Assembly (NCBI GenBank): GCA_038217425.1
Contig: JBBQPM010000004.1
Coordinates: 1-64,000 of the forward strand
From: JAIEPT01 sp038217425
Lineage (GTDB): Bacteria; Planctomycetota; Planctomycetia; Gemmatales; Gemmataceae
Reading direction: 5' to 3'
DNA: 64,000 nucleotides
In this document: positions 34,717-42,824 of the stretch, piece by piece
Layout of the letters: every line of letters starts with the position of its first letter
Numbering within the stretch: the stretch's first letter is position 1
Translations under genes and position numbers: made by a program
Notes under the pieces: model-generated
What the model saw: only the letters and a program-made list of their open reading frames with translations
The model's database searches: none
What the model was told of the DNA's origin: nothing

Positions 34717-35373
34717 TCACGCAAGTGGGAGACGGTCGCGCGGTTCGCGCGGCTTCGCCAGGAGCCAGTGGAGCACCGGCCAAATCGCCAGCGGAATGAC
34801 CGCGGAGAGAATCAACCCGAGCACGGGCTTTTCCAGGTAGACCTCGCCGACCCAGCCGAACGCGAAGCCCATCGCCAGGCTGCCGCAGGAGAGCGCCGCC
34901 AGGAACGGGCCGATCGGCATTCGCGCCATGCCGGCCAGGCAGCAGAGCGCCTCGGGAAGAAGCGGCATCCAGCGCGACAGGGCGATGGCGCTGAGTCCGA
35001 AGCGCACAAAGAAGCGCGACAGTTTTTCGAGATTCTCGGCGCCGACCAGGAGGCGTTGCACGCGCTCGCCGAGCAATCGACAACCGCCGTAGGCGATGAG
35101 CCCGGCGAGGATCGAACCGATGCCGCCGATCAAGCCGCCCAGCCACGGGCCGTAAATCATGCCCAGGCCGGAGATCACCGCCGTCGAGGGGACCGGCAGC
35201 ACGAGGTCGGAAACGATGAGTCCGATACCGATGAGCCAGGCGATGCCGCCGTAGGCGCGGAGGTTCGCCAAACCCTGTTCGCCCTCGAAATAGGCGTCGA
35301 TCTCGTTGCCGAGAATCAGCATGGGAGCGAGCATCAGGGCGACAAGGAGGACGAGAAAGAGGTACAGGCGCAT
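34717..35373 (-). CDS. VTT-domain (DedA/TVP38-like) membrane protein
   Basis: A 218-residue integral membrane protein with about five hydrophobic segments. The central stretch LPVPSTAVISGLGMIYGPWLGGLIGGIGS and FGLSAIALSRWMPLLPEALCCLAG carry the Gly-rich and Arg/Pro motifs of the VTT (SNARE-associated) family, which includes bacterial DedA and undecaprenyl- or phospholipid-scramblase-type proteins. It lies 38 bp upstream of the membrane kinase in the same direction, so they may be co-transcribed. Substrate is not determined. Confidence 0.8.
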   Translation of the reverse strand: MRLYLFLVLLVALMLAPMLILGNEIDAYFEGEQGLANLRAYGGIAWLIGIGLIVSDLVLPVPSTAVISGLGMIYGPWLGGLIGGIGSILAGLIAYGGCRLLGERVQRLLVGAENLEKLSRFFVRFGLSAIALSRWMPLLPEALCCLAGMARMPIGPFLAALSCGSLAMGFAFGWVGEVYLEKPVLGLILSAVIPLAIWPVLHWLLAKPREPRDRLPLA

Positions 35374-35561
35374 GCTTACAATGTAGCGGCGGGGGCCGCA
35401 AAGTCGAACGGGCGCTGGGGCGATCCGTCCCGGAGGGACGCCTACAAGCGCGGCGCCATGCACGCAAGCGCGGCAAAATTCGCTGCGCCGGTTCAGGACG
35501 AGGTTTTTGTCGAATTCCATAAGTCAAGTTAAAAAAGCGACTTATGTCATTACTTTTCAAT

Positions 35562-35577
35562 CGGCATCGGAATTGCT
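35562..35577 (+). promoter_or_regulatory. Sigma-54-like -24/-12 promoter before glnN
   Basis: CGGCATCGGAATTGCT has GG and GC exactly ten bases apart and matches most of the sigma-54 consensus TGGCAC-N5-TTGCW (GGCA and TTGC blocks intact, three mismatches). It lies about 85 bp upstream of the glutamine synthetase start. An overlapping sigma-70-like pair (TTGCTA, 16 bp, CATAAT at 35573-35600) is a weaker alternative. Confidence 0.5.
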
Positions 35578-35659
35578 AAGCTGACTACATTCTGCATAAT
35601 GTTGCCCCACCCGCGGGCTCTTACTTCTCCTTCTCTCCACAAATGGCGGACCATTACTC

Positions 35660-37846
35660 ATGAGCGGCAGCACAGCACGACTTCAAGCGATTGCAGCGGT
35701 GACCAACTACAAGCCCATGTCGGCTCCGATGAACTTCTCGGACACCTCGCCGAGCGAAATCTTTGGTACCAACGTCTTCGGCATGGCTGAGATGGAAAGG
35801 CGACTCCCCAAGCAAGTCTTCAAGTCACTGAAACGGACCATCGACAAGGGTGAAAAGCTCGACACCTCCGTCGCCGACGTTGTCGCCGCCGCCATGGCGG
35901 CCTGGGCGATCGAAAAAGGCGCCACCCACTACGCCCACGTCTTCTTCCCCCTCACCGGACTCACTGCCGAGAAACACGATAGCTTCCTCGCCCCCGACGG
36001 CAAAGGAGGCGCCATCCCCGAATTCTCCGGCAAAGCGCTGATCCAGGGCGAACCCGACGCCTCCAGCTTCCCCTCCGGCGGCATCCGCGCCACTTTCGAA
36101 GCCCGCGGCTACACCGCCTGGGACGTCACCAGCCCCGCCTATATCCTCGAGAACCCCAACGGCACCACCCTCTGCATCCCTACCGCCTTCGTCTCCTGGA
36201 CCGGCGAGGCCCTCGATAAGAAAACTCCGGTCCTTCGGTCCATGCAGGCGCTCAACTCCCAGGCCCAACGCATCCTGAAGCTCTTCGGCCACACCGATGG
36301 CGCCCTCGTCTCCTCGACCGCCGGCCCCGAACAGGAATACTTCCTGATCGACCGCAACTTCTTCTTCGCCCGCCCCGACCTGCTCAACGCCGGCCGAACC
36401 CTCTTCGGCGCCAAACCTCCCAAGGGCCAGGAGTTCGAAGACCACTACTTCGGCGCCATCCCCGAACGCGTCCTCGCCTACATGCTCGAAGTCGAACGCG
36501 AACTCTTCAAGCTCGGCATCCCAATCAAGACGCGCCACAACGAAGTCGCTCCTGCGCAGTATGAAATCGCCCCCGTCTTCGAAACTTCGAACCTCGCGAC
36601 CGATCATCAGCAAATGGTGATGATCACGCTCAAACGCGTGGCCGAGAAGTACGGCATGGCCTGCTTGCTGCACGAGAAGCCGTTCGCGGGCGTCAACGGC
36701 TCCGGCAAGCACGTCAACTTCTCGCTGGGCAGTTCCAGCCAGGGGAACCTGCTCGATCCCGGCGACACGCCCCACTCGAACATGCAGTTCCTCGTATTTT
36801 GCGCCGCGGTCATCCGCGGGGTGCACAAGTACGCCGGTCTGCTCCGCGCCGTCGTCGCCCATGCGGGCAACGACCATCGTCTGGGCGCCAACGAAGCTCC
36901 CCCGGCGATCATCTCGATCTTCCTGGGCGAACAGCTCGCGGATATCTTCGAGCAGATCAAGGCGGGGGGCGCCAAGGATTCGAAGTCGAAGGGCTCGATG
37001 ACCGTGGGCGTCGACGTGTTGCCGCCGCTACCCAAGGACGCGGGCGATCGCAACCGCACCAGCCCGTTCGCTTTCACCGGCAACCGCTTCGAGTTCCGCG
37101 CGGTGGGTTCCAGCCAATCGATTGCCGGCCCGCTCGTCGCCATGAACACGATCGTCGCGGAATCGCTGGACTACATCGCTACTGAACTCGAAAAGGCGAC
37201 CGGCGGCAGCCCCGCGAAACTCCCCGGCGCCGTCCAGACCCTGCTTAAGGACATCATCGACAAGCACGGCGCCGTCGTCTTCAACGGCGACGGCTATTCC
37301 GAGGCCTGGCATAAAGAAGCCGAGAAGCGCGGTCTGCCCAACTTCAAAACCACGGTCGATGCCCTCCCCGTGATCGGCACGCCCGAGGTCGTCGCGCTCT
37401 TTGAGAAGTACAGGGTGCTCACGAAGCGCGAAACCGAAAGCCGGCAGGACATTTATCTCGAACAGTATTGCAAGACGGTCAACGTCGAGAGCAAGCTGGT
37501 GATTGAGATGTCCAAGACGATGATCTTCCCGGCCGCGATTCGCTACCAAAGCGAGCTGGCCACCACCTGCGCCAACCTCAAGGCGGTCGGCTACAAGTTC
37601 GACACCAACACGCTCGACAAGATCACGGAGCTGGTGAAGAACCTGCAGGACAGCACCGCGGAACTCGAAAAGATCGTCGCCCATCACGGCGGCGGCCACA
37701 GCTTGCTCGAAGAAGCCAAGCACTTCAGCAAAAACGTCGTCCCGGCGATGCTCGCGGTGCGTAAAGTCGCGGACGAGCTGGAAGGCATGGTCGCCGATGA
37801 CCTCTGGCCGCTGCCGACGTACCAGGAAATGCTGTTCATCAAGTAG
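35660..37846 (+). CDS. glnN: Glutamine synthetase type III
   Basis: This enzyme makes glutamine from glutamate, ammonia and ATP. At 728 residues it has the length and N-terminus of the GSIII class (FGTNVFGMAEMERRLPKQVFK), much longer than GSI (about 470). Glutamine synthetase core motifs are visible: GPEQEYFLIDRNF, KTRHNEVAPAQYEIAPVFE, EKPFAGVNGSGKHVNFSLG and NRTSPFAFTGNRFEFRAVG. The C-terminal half is helical, as in GSIII. The ATG at 35660 is the first in frame; a sigma-54-like promoter upstream would fit control by nitrogen status. It stands alone, without glnB or amtB nearby. Confidence 0.95.
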   Translation: MSGSTARLQAIAAVTNYKPMSAPMNFSDTSPSEIFGTNVFGMAEMERRLPKQVFKSLKRTIDKGEKLDTSVADVVAAAMAAWAIEKGATHYAHVFFPLTGLTAEKHDSFLAPDGKGGAIPEFSGKALIQGEPDASSFPSGGIRATFEARGYTAWDVTSPAYILENPNGTTLCIPTAFVSWTGEALDKKTPVLRSMQALNSQAQRILKLFGHTDGALVSSTAGPEQEYFLIDRNFFFARPDLLNAGRTLFGAKPPKGQEFEDHYFGAIPERVLAYMLEVERELFKLGIPIKTRHNEVAPAQYEIAPVFETSNLATDHQQMVMITLKRVAEKYGMACLLHEKPFAGVNGSGKHVNFSLGSSSQGNLLDPGDTPHSNMQFLVFCAAVIRGVHKYAGLLRAVVAHAGNDHRLGANEAPPAIISIFLGEQLADIFEQIKAGGAKDSKSKGSMTVGVDVLPPLPKDAGDRNRTSPFAFTGNRFEFRAVGSSQSIAGPLVAMNTIVAESLDYIATELEKATGGSPAKLPGAVQTLLKDIIDKHGAVVFNGDGYSEAWHKEAEKRGLPNFKTTVDALPVIGTPEVVALFEKYRVLTKRETESRQDIYLEQYCKTVNVESKLVIEMSKTMIFPAAIRYQSELATTCANLKAVGYKFDTNTLDKITELVKNLQDSTAELEKIVAHHGGGHSLLEEAKHFSKNVVPAMLAVRKVADELEGMVADDLWPLPTYQEMLFIK

Positions 37847-37857
37847 AAGACGTCTTG

Positions 37858-37935
37858 GAGCCCGCAGCGCAAGCAAGGGTCGAGCCGGACCCTTGCTTGC
37901 GTTCGTTTCCCGAGCCCGCAGCGCCAGCAAGGGTC
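37858..37935. repeat. Short repeat: two direct copies of GAGCCCGCAGCG-AGCAAGGGTC, one with an inverted partner
   Basis: Copy one at 37858-37881 pairs with ACCCTTGCTTGCG at 37889-37901 to form a hairpin; copy two at 37912-37935 differs at one base and lacks its partner. The repeat is unrelated to the other repeat families in the window and occupies the gap after glnN. Confidence 0.7.
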
Positions 37936-38044
37936 GTCCTCGCAATTCCCGTCGCCCGTCCGCGACCAATGTGATAAAATTACAAGATCTCGTTGATGCC
38001 CGGCGTGCGTCGGGCGTTCTATTTCATTCTAAGGAGTGTTTGTT

Positions 38045-38617
38045 ATGCGATTCGCATGTGGACTCATGGCGGCGTGCTTCGCGCTCGCCGGTTCTGCCTC
38101 GGCGCAGGATCTCAAGTCAGGGCCGACGACCAAGACCGGCGGAGCGTTCCAGGTGAAGGCGATCACCGGAGGCCAGGCCGGCAAAGAACTCTGCTATGTC
38201 TGAAAATACAACGGCGAGGCCCGTGTGGCCGTCGTGCTTGTCTTCAGCCAAAAAGCGGATGACAATATCGCCCAAGTCGTGAAGGCGATCGATCAAGTCC
38301 AGAAAAGTCACCTCAAACTCGGTACCGTTCTCGTCGGCGTCAGTGGGGTCGAAGCCTCAGACCTCGAAAAAATCCAATCCACGCACAAACTCTCGACGCC
38401 CCTTACCATCGCGGTGGATAAGGACGGACCCAAGAAGTACCTCCTCAACCCGGAGGCGGCCGTCACCGTGCTCGTCTACAAAAAAGGCGGCGCGATCCAG
38501 GCCAACTTCGCCTTCAAAGACACCGCAGCCGCGGCCGCCAAGGCGAGCGATATCGCCGCCGCTGCCGAGAGGGTCATGAAGGAAGTCGTGCCCGAGGTGA
38601 AGAAGGACACGAAGTAA
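38045..38617 (+). CDS. Probable secreted thioredoxin-like selenoprotein (in-frame UGA as Sec53)
   Basis: The gene has a strong ribosome site (AAGGAG, 8 bases before ATG) and a clear signal peptide (MRFACGLMAACFALAGSASA). The frame meets TGA at 38201-38203 and then continues open for 137 codons to a TAA. Read through, the motif is KELCYV-U-KYNGEAR, where related planctomycete thioredoxin-like proteins would have CYxC-KY. The UGA thus replaces the second Cys of a CxxC redox site. A hairpin at 38211-38235 fits a bacterial SECIS. Downstream, VAVVLVFSQKADDNIAQVV and LSTPLTIAVDKDGP look like thioredoxin-fold strands. Full length would be 190 residues. A nonsense mutation or sequencing error is the alternative. 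No sel genes are in the window. Confidence 0.75.
38211..38235 (+). promoter_or_regulatory. SECIS-like stem-loop, 7 nt after the in-frame UGA
   Basis: ACGGC pairs with GTCGT (one G-U), then a two-base GA bulge on the 5' side, then GGCC pairs with GGCC around the five-base loop CGTGT. Stem length, bulge and a G-U in the apical loop at about 20 bases after UGA match what the SelB elongation factor recognises in bacteria. Confidence 0.6.
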
Positions 38618-38648
38618 TTTCCGCTCTGTGCTTGCCAAGCAAGACCGT

Positions 38649-38672
38649 CGGGTCGGCGTTCGCGCCGGCCCG
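38649..38672 (+). terminator. Ten-bp hairpin with UUCG tetraloop after the selenoprotein gene
   Basis: CGGGTCGGCG, TTCG, CGCCGGCCCG: a very stable stem-loop (one G-T pair) 31 bp after the stop. The following sequence (ATTCGCGTTTAT) is only weakly T-rich, so it may end transcription inefficiently. Confidence 0.5.
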
Positions 38673-38771
38673 ATTCGCGTTTATACCCGCGATTTTTCGT
38701 TTTCTTTCTCCAAACGCTCGTGGTAAGCTACGGGACTACACGTCCAAAGCACCGAGCCTGGAGGATTTATC

Positions 38772-39149
38772 ATGGCCAAGTCAGAATCGTACGCCGACTC
38801 GTTCCAGATCGAACGCCATGAGGATGTCGCGGTCGTCACGCCTTCGCCGCAGGTGGAGGAAATGCACGAAACCATGATCGAGCAGGCCGCGCGCATGGTG
38901 ATTCAATCGCTGCGCGAAGATCCGCCTTCGGGCATCGTCATCGACCTCTCGCGCGTCAACTATTTCGGCTCCGTCTTTGTCTCGTTCCTGCTGCGCTGCC
39001 ATTCGCTTGCCAAGAAGAACGCCAGCGAAATCGTCCTGGCCGGCCCCAGTCCCGCGGCCCGCGAACTTTTGCAGCTGCTCGACCTGGAAACGCTGTGGGC
39101 GATCTACGACGAACGCCGCGAGGCCATCGACGCCCTGAGCGGCGATTAG
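38772..39149 (+). CDS. STAS-domain protein (anti-sigma factor antagonist type)
   Basis: The 125-residue protein is a single STAS domain: FQIERHEDVAVVTPSPQ, then GIVIDLSRVNYFGSVFVSFLLRC and ELLQLLDLETLWAIYDERREA. The SpoIIAA-like phosphorylation loop normally has DxSxxxxxDSSG; here the sequence is NYFGSVFVS, keeping a Ser two residues after the Gly-Tyr-Phe segment. It could respond to a serine kinase, but no partner gene is adjacent. GGAGG lies eight bases before the ATG. It is a stand-alone gene. Confidence 0.82.
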   Translation: MAKSESYADSFQIERHEDVAVVTPSPQVEEMHETMIEQAARMVIQSLREDPPSGIVIDLSRVNYFGSVFVSFLLRCHSLAKKNASEIVLAGPSPAARELLQLLDLETLWAIYDERREAIDALSGD

Positions 39150-39173
39150 ATCATCAAGCGTTTACGTCTGTAT

Positions 39174-39281
39174 TGCACATCCGTCACGGCGAGCCGGGTC
39201 GCGTCAGCGCCCGGAGTACCGGTAGATTGCAAATTCTCGATACTCCGGGCGCTGCTGACCCGTCTCGCCAGATGCCGTGCA
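39174..39281. repeat. Imperfect inverted repeat (about 108 bp) downstream of the STAS gene
   Basis: TGCAC...GGCGAG-CGGGTC...CAGCGCCCGGAGTA on the left is mirrored on the right as TACTCCGGGCGCTG...GACCCG-CTCGCC...GTGCA. It fills most of the gap between the STAS gene and the convergent outer-membrane protein gene. A second small palindrome (CCGCGGTTCA/TGAGCCGCGG) follows at 39320-39344. Confidence 0.75.
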
Positions 39282-39392
39282 AACGTTTGCAACCTGCACC
39301 TGAGGCTGAACGATACCTCCCGCGGTTCACAGTGTGAGCCGCGGAGACCGGAAAGCTTACAAACGTGCTCCCTGGCGTCCAGCGAAAATGGC

Positions 39393-40247
39393 CTAATACC
39401 GCAGCCCGAAGGTCAGGTAGAGATTGAACTCCTGAATGTCGCTCTGGGTCTGCATGATGTCAGACCAGGTGTAGGAATATTCGGTGCGGAAGCCGACCTG
39501 GAAGATGCCCTTGTCGCCCCAGGGGATTTCGCTCAGGGCGTGTCCGCCGAGGTAGAGTCCGCCGACGACGTCGCCGCGATGGCGGAGTTCGTTGATGCCG
39601 GTCGTCATCCAGCCGTAGCGTGCGCCGCCGTCGGCGCCGACTCGGAAGTTTCCGCCCGGGCAGTTGGCCTCGCCCCAGAGCCACCAATCGCGACCGACGC
39701 CAAGGTTGAAGAAGGTGCGGTCAGCGCTGTGGATGGTCGCGGGGACGTCGTTAAAGAATTGCACAGCCCCGCCGGCGGCGGCGTTGGGCAGGTTAATATC
39801 CAGAAGAAAGACGTTGCGATCGGCGATTGGCACACCGCCGTTGTGAAACGTCGAGACGCTGGTGTCGACGACCCAGGCGGAAGTGTGGGGCATGTCGTAA
39901 AAGAGCGTGTGGGCGCCCAGCTGGAAGATGTAGCCGGTCGAGAGGTTTCGCCCCAGACGTTGGCCGCCGAACGGGAGCGAGATGCCGGGGCGGAAATAGA
40001 GTTCGGTGCCGATCTCGGGATCGACGCCCCAGACGTTGCAGCATTTTTCTTTATCGCCGATAACATAGGCCGATGGGCCTGGAGGGAGGAGGTTGGCATC
40101 GGCATTGGGCGTCGGCACGGGGCCGAGGGGGGGCAGATTGGGCGTGGCGGTGACGATCGATTGCACCGTCGGCGGACTGGGGTTTTGACCCCACGACGTC
40201 GTCCCCAGCGTTCCCAGGAGCAGTGCGGCTAGCCATTTCGCCTTCAT
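39393..40247 (-). CDS. BBP7-like outer-membrane beta-barrel protein
   Basis: The 284-residue protein has a signal peptide (MKAKWLAALLLGTLGTTSWG) and a Pro/Asn-rich linker (PPLGPVPTPNADANLLPPGP). A beta-rich body ends in alternating aromatic strands and a terminal Tyr (EFNLYLTFGLRY), typical of outer-membrane barrels. The features match the BBP7 family common in planctomycetes. The start is directly supported by the signal peptide. It is a single-gene unit. Confidence 0.72.
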   Translation of the reverse strand: MKAKWLAALLLGTLGTTSWGQNPSPPTVQSIVTATPNLPPLGPVPTPNADANLLPPGPSAYVIGDKEKCCNVWGVDPEIGTELYFRPGISLPFGGQRLGRNLSTGYIFQLGAHTLFYDMPHTSAWVVDTSVSTFHNGGVPIADRNVFLLDINLPNAAAGGAVQFFNDVPATIHSADRTFFNLGVGRDWWLWGEANCPGGNFRVGADGGARYGWMTTGINELRHRGDVVGGLYLGGHALSEIPWGDKGIFQVGFRTEYSYTWSDIMQTQSDIQEFNLYLTFGLRY

Positions 40248-40411
40248 GACGTCTCACCCCACAACATTCCACGTGGCCGACCGAAAACCAGCGCAGCCCA
40301 TCGGCGGAAGGATGCTGCTAATTTCGGCTGGAAAGACACACAAGATTTAACGAAATGATCGGCCACGACGATTTTTCTCAATAACCCACCGGGAAACCTG
40401 GGAGAGGCGGG

Positions 40412-40861
40412 ATGGATACAGGCGACCTCGTCATCCGTGGGACGGTGCGAATCGCCGTGCTTCTGTACGTCCTTGCATATGTACTGCCGGCTGGGCGCTG
40501 GCTGTGGACGCTCGGCTGCTTCGCCTATCTCCTCCACGTCGCCGCCGCGTTTCACTTTGCTCACGGCTGGAGTCATGACCATGCGTTCGAAACCACGAAG
40601 TTGCGTTCGCTCGAGACGACGGGCTGGGACTCCGGCAGCGGACTCTACGTCAACTACGCCTTTACGCTCGTTTGGCTCGGCGACGTCGCCCTCCTTTGGC
40701 TCGGCGTTCGGCAGCCGAGATGGCTGTTTTGGTCGGTCCACGGCTTCATGGCGTTCATGATGTTCAATGCAGTCATCGTGTTCGGCCAGGGCGCGATTCG
40801 CTGGTGGGGCCTTGCCGCAGGCGTCTTGCTTGCATTGAAGTTCGTCCGACTCCGCGTATAA
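40412..40861 (+). CDS. Hypothetical four-helix membrane protein
   Basis: A 149-residue membrane protein with about four hydrophobic helices and no recognised family. The sequence HVAAAFHFAHGWSHDHAFETT holds several His residues at a membrane edge, which could bind a metal, and SGSGLYVNYAFTLVWLGDVALLWLG follows. The downstream TPP riboswitch begins 10 bp after its stop, so it is not part of the thiC operon. Function unknown. Confidence 0.6.
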   Translation: MDTGDLVIRGTVRIAVLLYVLAYVLPAGRWLWTLGCFAYLLHVAAAFHFAHGWSHDHAFETTKLRSLETTGWDSGSGLYVNYAFTLVWLGDVALLWLGVRQPRWLFWSVHGFMAFMMFNAVIVFGQGAIRWWGLAAGVLLALKFVRLRV

Positions 40862-40870
40862 TCATAGCAT

Positions 40871-40947
40871 CGCTAGGGGTGCCTGCCGATGCGGGCTGAG
40901 ATGATACCCTCGGGACCTGATCCGGGTTGTGCCGGCGTGGGGAAGCG
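40871..40947 (+). ncRNA. TPP riboswitch (THI element)
   Basis: Conserved TPP-sensing blocks are all visible: AGGGGTGCC, GGCTGAGATGATACCC, GGACCTGATCCGG and GCCGGCGTGGGGAAGCG. CGCT at 40871 pairs with AGCG at 40944 to close helix P1. The 3' GGGGAAG block ends nine bases before the next ATG and is probably the ribosome-binding site, so ligand binding would block translation of the first gene. High confidence from the sequence pattern alone. Confidence 0.95.
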
Positions 40948-40951
40948 AACG

Positions 40952-41431
40952 ATGGATTTCTACAACGTCATCCGCACTTGTCTCGCCTGGTTCGCGACCG
41001 TCGCCTGTCTCTACCCGCTCAACATCCCCTGGCTCTTCTTCGCCTACCGCATCAATGAAGGCAGCGTGGAAGAAGACAAGCAAATGGAATCGGACGAACT
41101 CTGGAAGCGCGCCGGGCTCGCCGGGTTCGTGCTCGCCGTCCTCACCGCGGCGTTCATCGTCCTCGATGCCCTCCTGGCGCAGTGGCTCGACTTCCCGGCC
41201 GAGATCATTCACCCGGTCATATTCCTCGCGTATCCGCCGGCGGCCGTCGCGCTGCTCACGGTTTTCTTCTCGTTCGACGACGCCGTCGCTGCGTTCTTCC
41301 TGTTCATGATTTACCTGTTCGGCCCGCTCGTCGTTCTGGGGGGACTCAATTGGCTCTTCCCGTTCTGGACTCCGCTACTTAACTTCGCCTATCCCTGGCT
41401 CAAGGAAATTCCTCAAGGAGCATCGTCATGA
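40952..41431 (+). CDS. Membrane protein in the TPP-riboswitch/thiC operon
   Basis: A 159-residue protein with about five hydrophobic segments (CLAWFATVACLYPLNIPWLFF; AGLAGFVLAVLTAAFIVLDALL; IIHPVIFLAYPPAAVALLTVFF; AVAAFFLFMIYLFGPLVVLGG). I do not recognise a family. It is the first gene after the TPP riboswitch and overlaps thiC by 4 bp (ATGA), so it is translationally linked to thiamine synthesis. A role in thiamine or precursor transport is an inference from context only. The ATG at 40952 uses the riboswitch's GGGGAAG block as ribosome site. Confidence 0.75.
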   Translation: MDFYNVIRTCLAWFATVACLYPLNIPWLFFAYRINEGSVEEDKQMESDELWKRAGLAGFVLAVLTAAFIVLDALLAQWLDFPAEIIHPVIFLAYPPAAVALLTVFFSFDDAVAAFFLFMIYLFGPLVVLGGLNWLFPFWTPLLNFAYPWLKEIPQGASS

Positions 41432-42750
41432 CGCAACTGGAATCGGCTCGCAAGATGATCATCACCCCCGAAATGGAGTTCGTCGCCCGTCGCGAAGATC
41501 TCGATGCCGAGCTGATCCGCTCCGAGGTGGCGCGCGGCCGAATGGTGATTCCCGCGAACGTCAACCACCTTGCCAAGACGCTCGAACCGATGTGCATCGG
41601 GGTCGCGTCCAAGTGCAAGATCAACGCCAACATCGGCAACTCCGCCGTCACCGGTACGGTCGAGGACGAACTCGAGAAACTGCACACCGCAGTTCACCTG
41701 GGGTCCGACACCGTCATGGACCTCTCGACCGGCGGCAACATCGACGGCATCCGCCAGGCGCTGCTCGACGCCTCGCCCGTCCCCATCGGAACGGTGCCGA
41801 TCTACCAGATCATCCAGAACATCAAGGACCCCGCCGACATCACGCCCAAACAGATGCTCGACATGGTGGAACACCAGGCCAAGCAGGGCGTCGATTACAT
41901 GACGATCCACGCTGGCGTGTTGCTCGAATATCTGCCGATGACGACGCAGCGCGTGACTGGGATCGTCAGCCGGGGCGGCTCGCTCATGGGGGGGTGGATG
42001 CTCGCCCACCACAAGCAAAACCCGTGGTACACGCACTTCGACGAACTCTGCGAGATCATGAAGCAGTACGACGTCACCTTCAGCCTGGGCGACGGCCTGC
42101 GCCCCGGTTGCCTCGCCGACGCCAATGACGACGCCCAGTTCGCAGAGCTGAAAACGCTCGGCGAACTCACGCTCAAGGCCTGGGAACACGGCTGTCAGGT
42201 GATGATCGAAGGGCCGGGGCACATTCCAATGCACCTGGTGAAGATGAATGTCGAGAAGGAACGGGAGCTGTGCCACGACGCGCCGTTCTACGTACTGGGC
42301 CCGCTGGTCACCGACATCGCTCCGGGGTACGACCACATCACCTCCGCGATCGGCGCCGCCATTGCTGCGGAGGCCGGGGCGGCGATGCTCTGTTACGTCA
42401 CGCCGAAGGAGCATCTGGGTTTGCCGAACAAGGACGACGTGCGTCAGGGCGTGATCGCGTACAAGATCGCCGCCCACGCGGGAGACATCGCGCGGGGCCG
42501 AAAGAACGCCCGCAAGCGCGACGACGAACTGTCGAAGGCCCGCTTCGAGTTCGACTGGAATCGCCAGTTCGAGCTGTCACTGGATCCGGAGACGGCCCGC
42601 CGGATGCACGACGAGACGTTGCCGCAAGAGGTGTTCAAGTCCGCGAAATTCTGTTCGATGTGCGGCCCGAAGTTTTGCTCGATGCGCATCACGCAGGACA
42701 TCCGCAAGGCCGCGGCGGAGAAGACGTTGAGCCTGGCGACGGTGCCTTAA
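41428..42750 (+). CDS. thiC: Phosphomethylpyrimidine synthase ThiC
   Basis: ThiC is a radical SAM enzyme converting aminoimidazole ribotide to hydroxymethylpyrimidine phosphate for thiamine. The 440-residue protein has the family's conserved blocks CIGVASKCKINANIGNS, MDLSTGGNI, MVEHQAKQGVDYMTIHAG and IEGPGHIPMHLVK. The C-terminal CxxCxxxxC cluster motif (FCSMCGPKFCSM) binds the 4Fe-4S cluster. Length fits the shorter bacterial ThiC. The ATG overlaps the upstream gene's stop and has AAGGAG in front. Controlled by the TPP riboswitch. Confidence 0.97.
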   Translation: MTQLESARKMIITPEMEFVARREDLDAELIRSEVARGRMVIPANVNHLAKTLEPMCIGVASKCKINANIGNSAVTGTVEDELEKLHTAVHLGSDTVMDLSTGGNIDGIRQALLDASPVPIGTVPIYQIIQNIKDPADITPKQMLDMVEHQAKQGVDYMTIHAGVLLEYLPMTTQRVTGIVSRGGSLMGGWMLAHHKQNPWYTHFDELCEIMKQYDVTFSLGDGLRPGCLADANDDAQFAELKTLGELTLKAWEHGCQVMIEGPGHIPMHLVKMNVEKERELCHDAPFYVLGPLVTDIAPGYDHITSAIGAAIAAEAGAAMLCYVTPKEHLGLPNKDDVRQGVIAYKIAAHAGDIARGRKNARKRDDELSKARFEFDWNRQFELSLDPETARRMHDETLPQEVFKSAKFCSMCGPKFCSMRITQDIRKAAAEKTLSLATVP

Positions 42751-42758
42751 CATCTGAC

Positions 42759-42822
42759 GAAAGCCCAGGGATGGCTATCCCTGGGAATTCGGCACCCCAG
42801 GGATAGCCATCCCTGGGCTTTC
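42759..42822. repeat. REPIN-like inverted repeat, short form
   Basis: A 64-bp pair of CCCAGGGAT...ATCCCTGGG arms with a ten-base spacer, between the convergent thiC and DUF5684-like genes. It may double as a 3'-end structure for both. Confidence 0.92.
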
Positions 42823-42824
42823 GC

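Noticed and set aside
35374..35532. N-terminal extension of the VTT-domain gene and the plus-strand frame opposite it
   Set aside because: The hydrophobic start at 35373 gives a complete VTT protein; the other frames show no motif.
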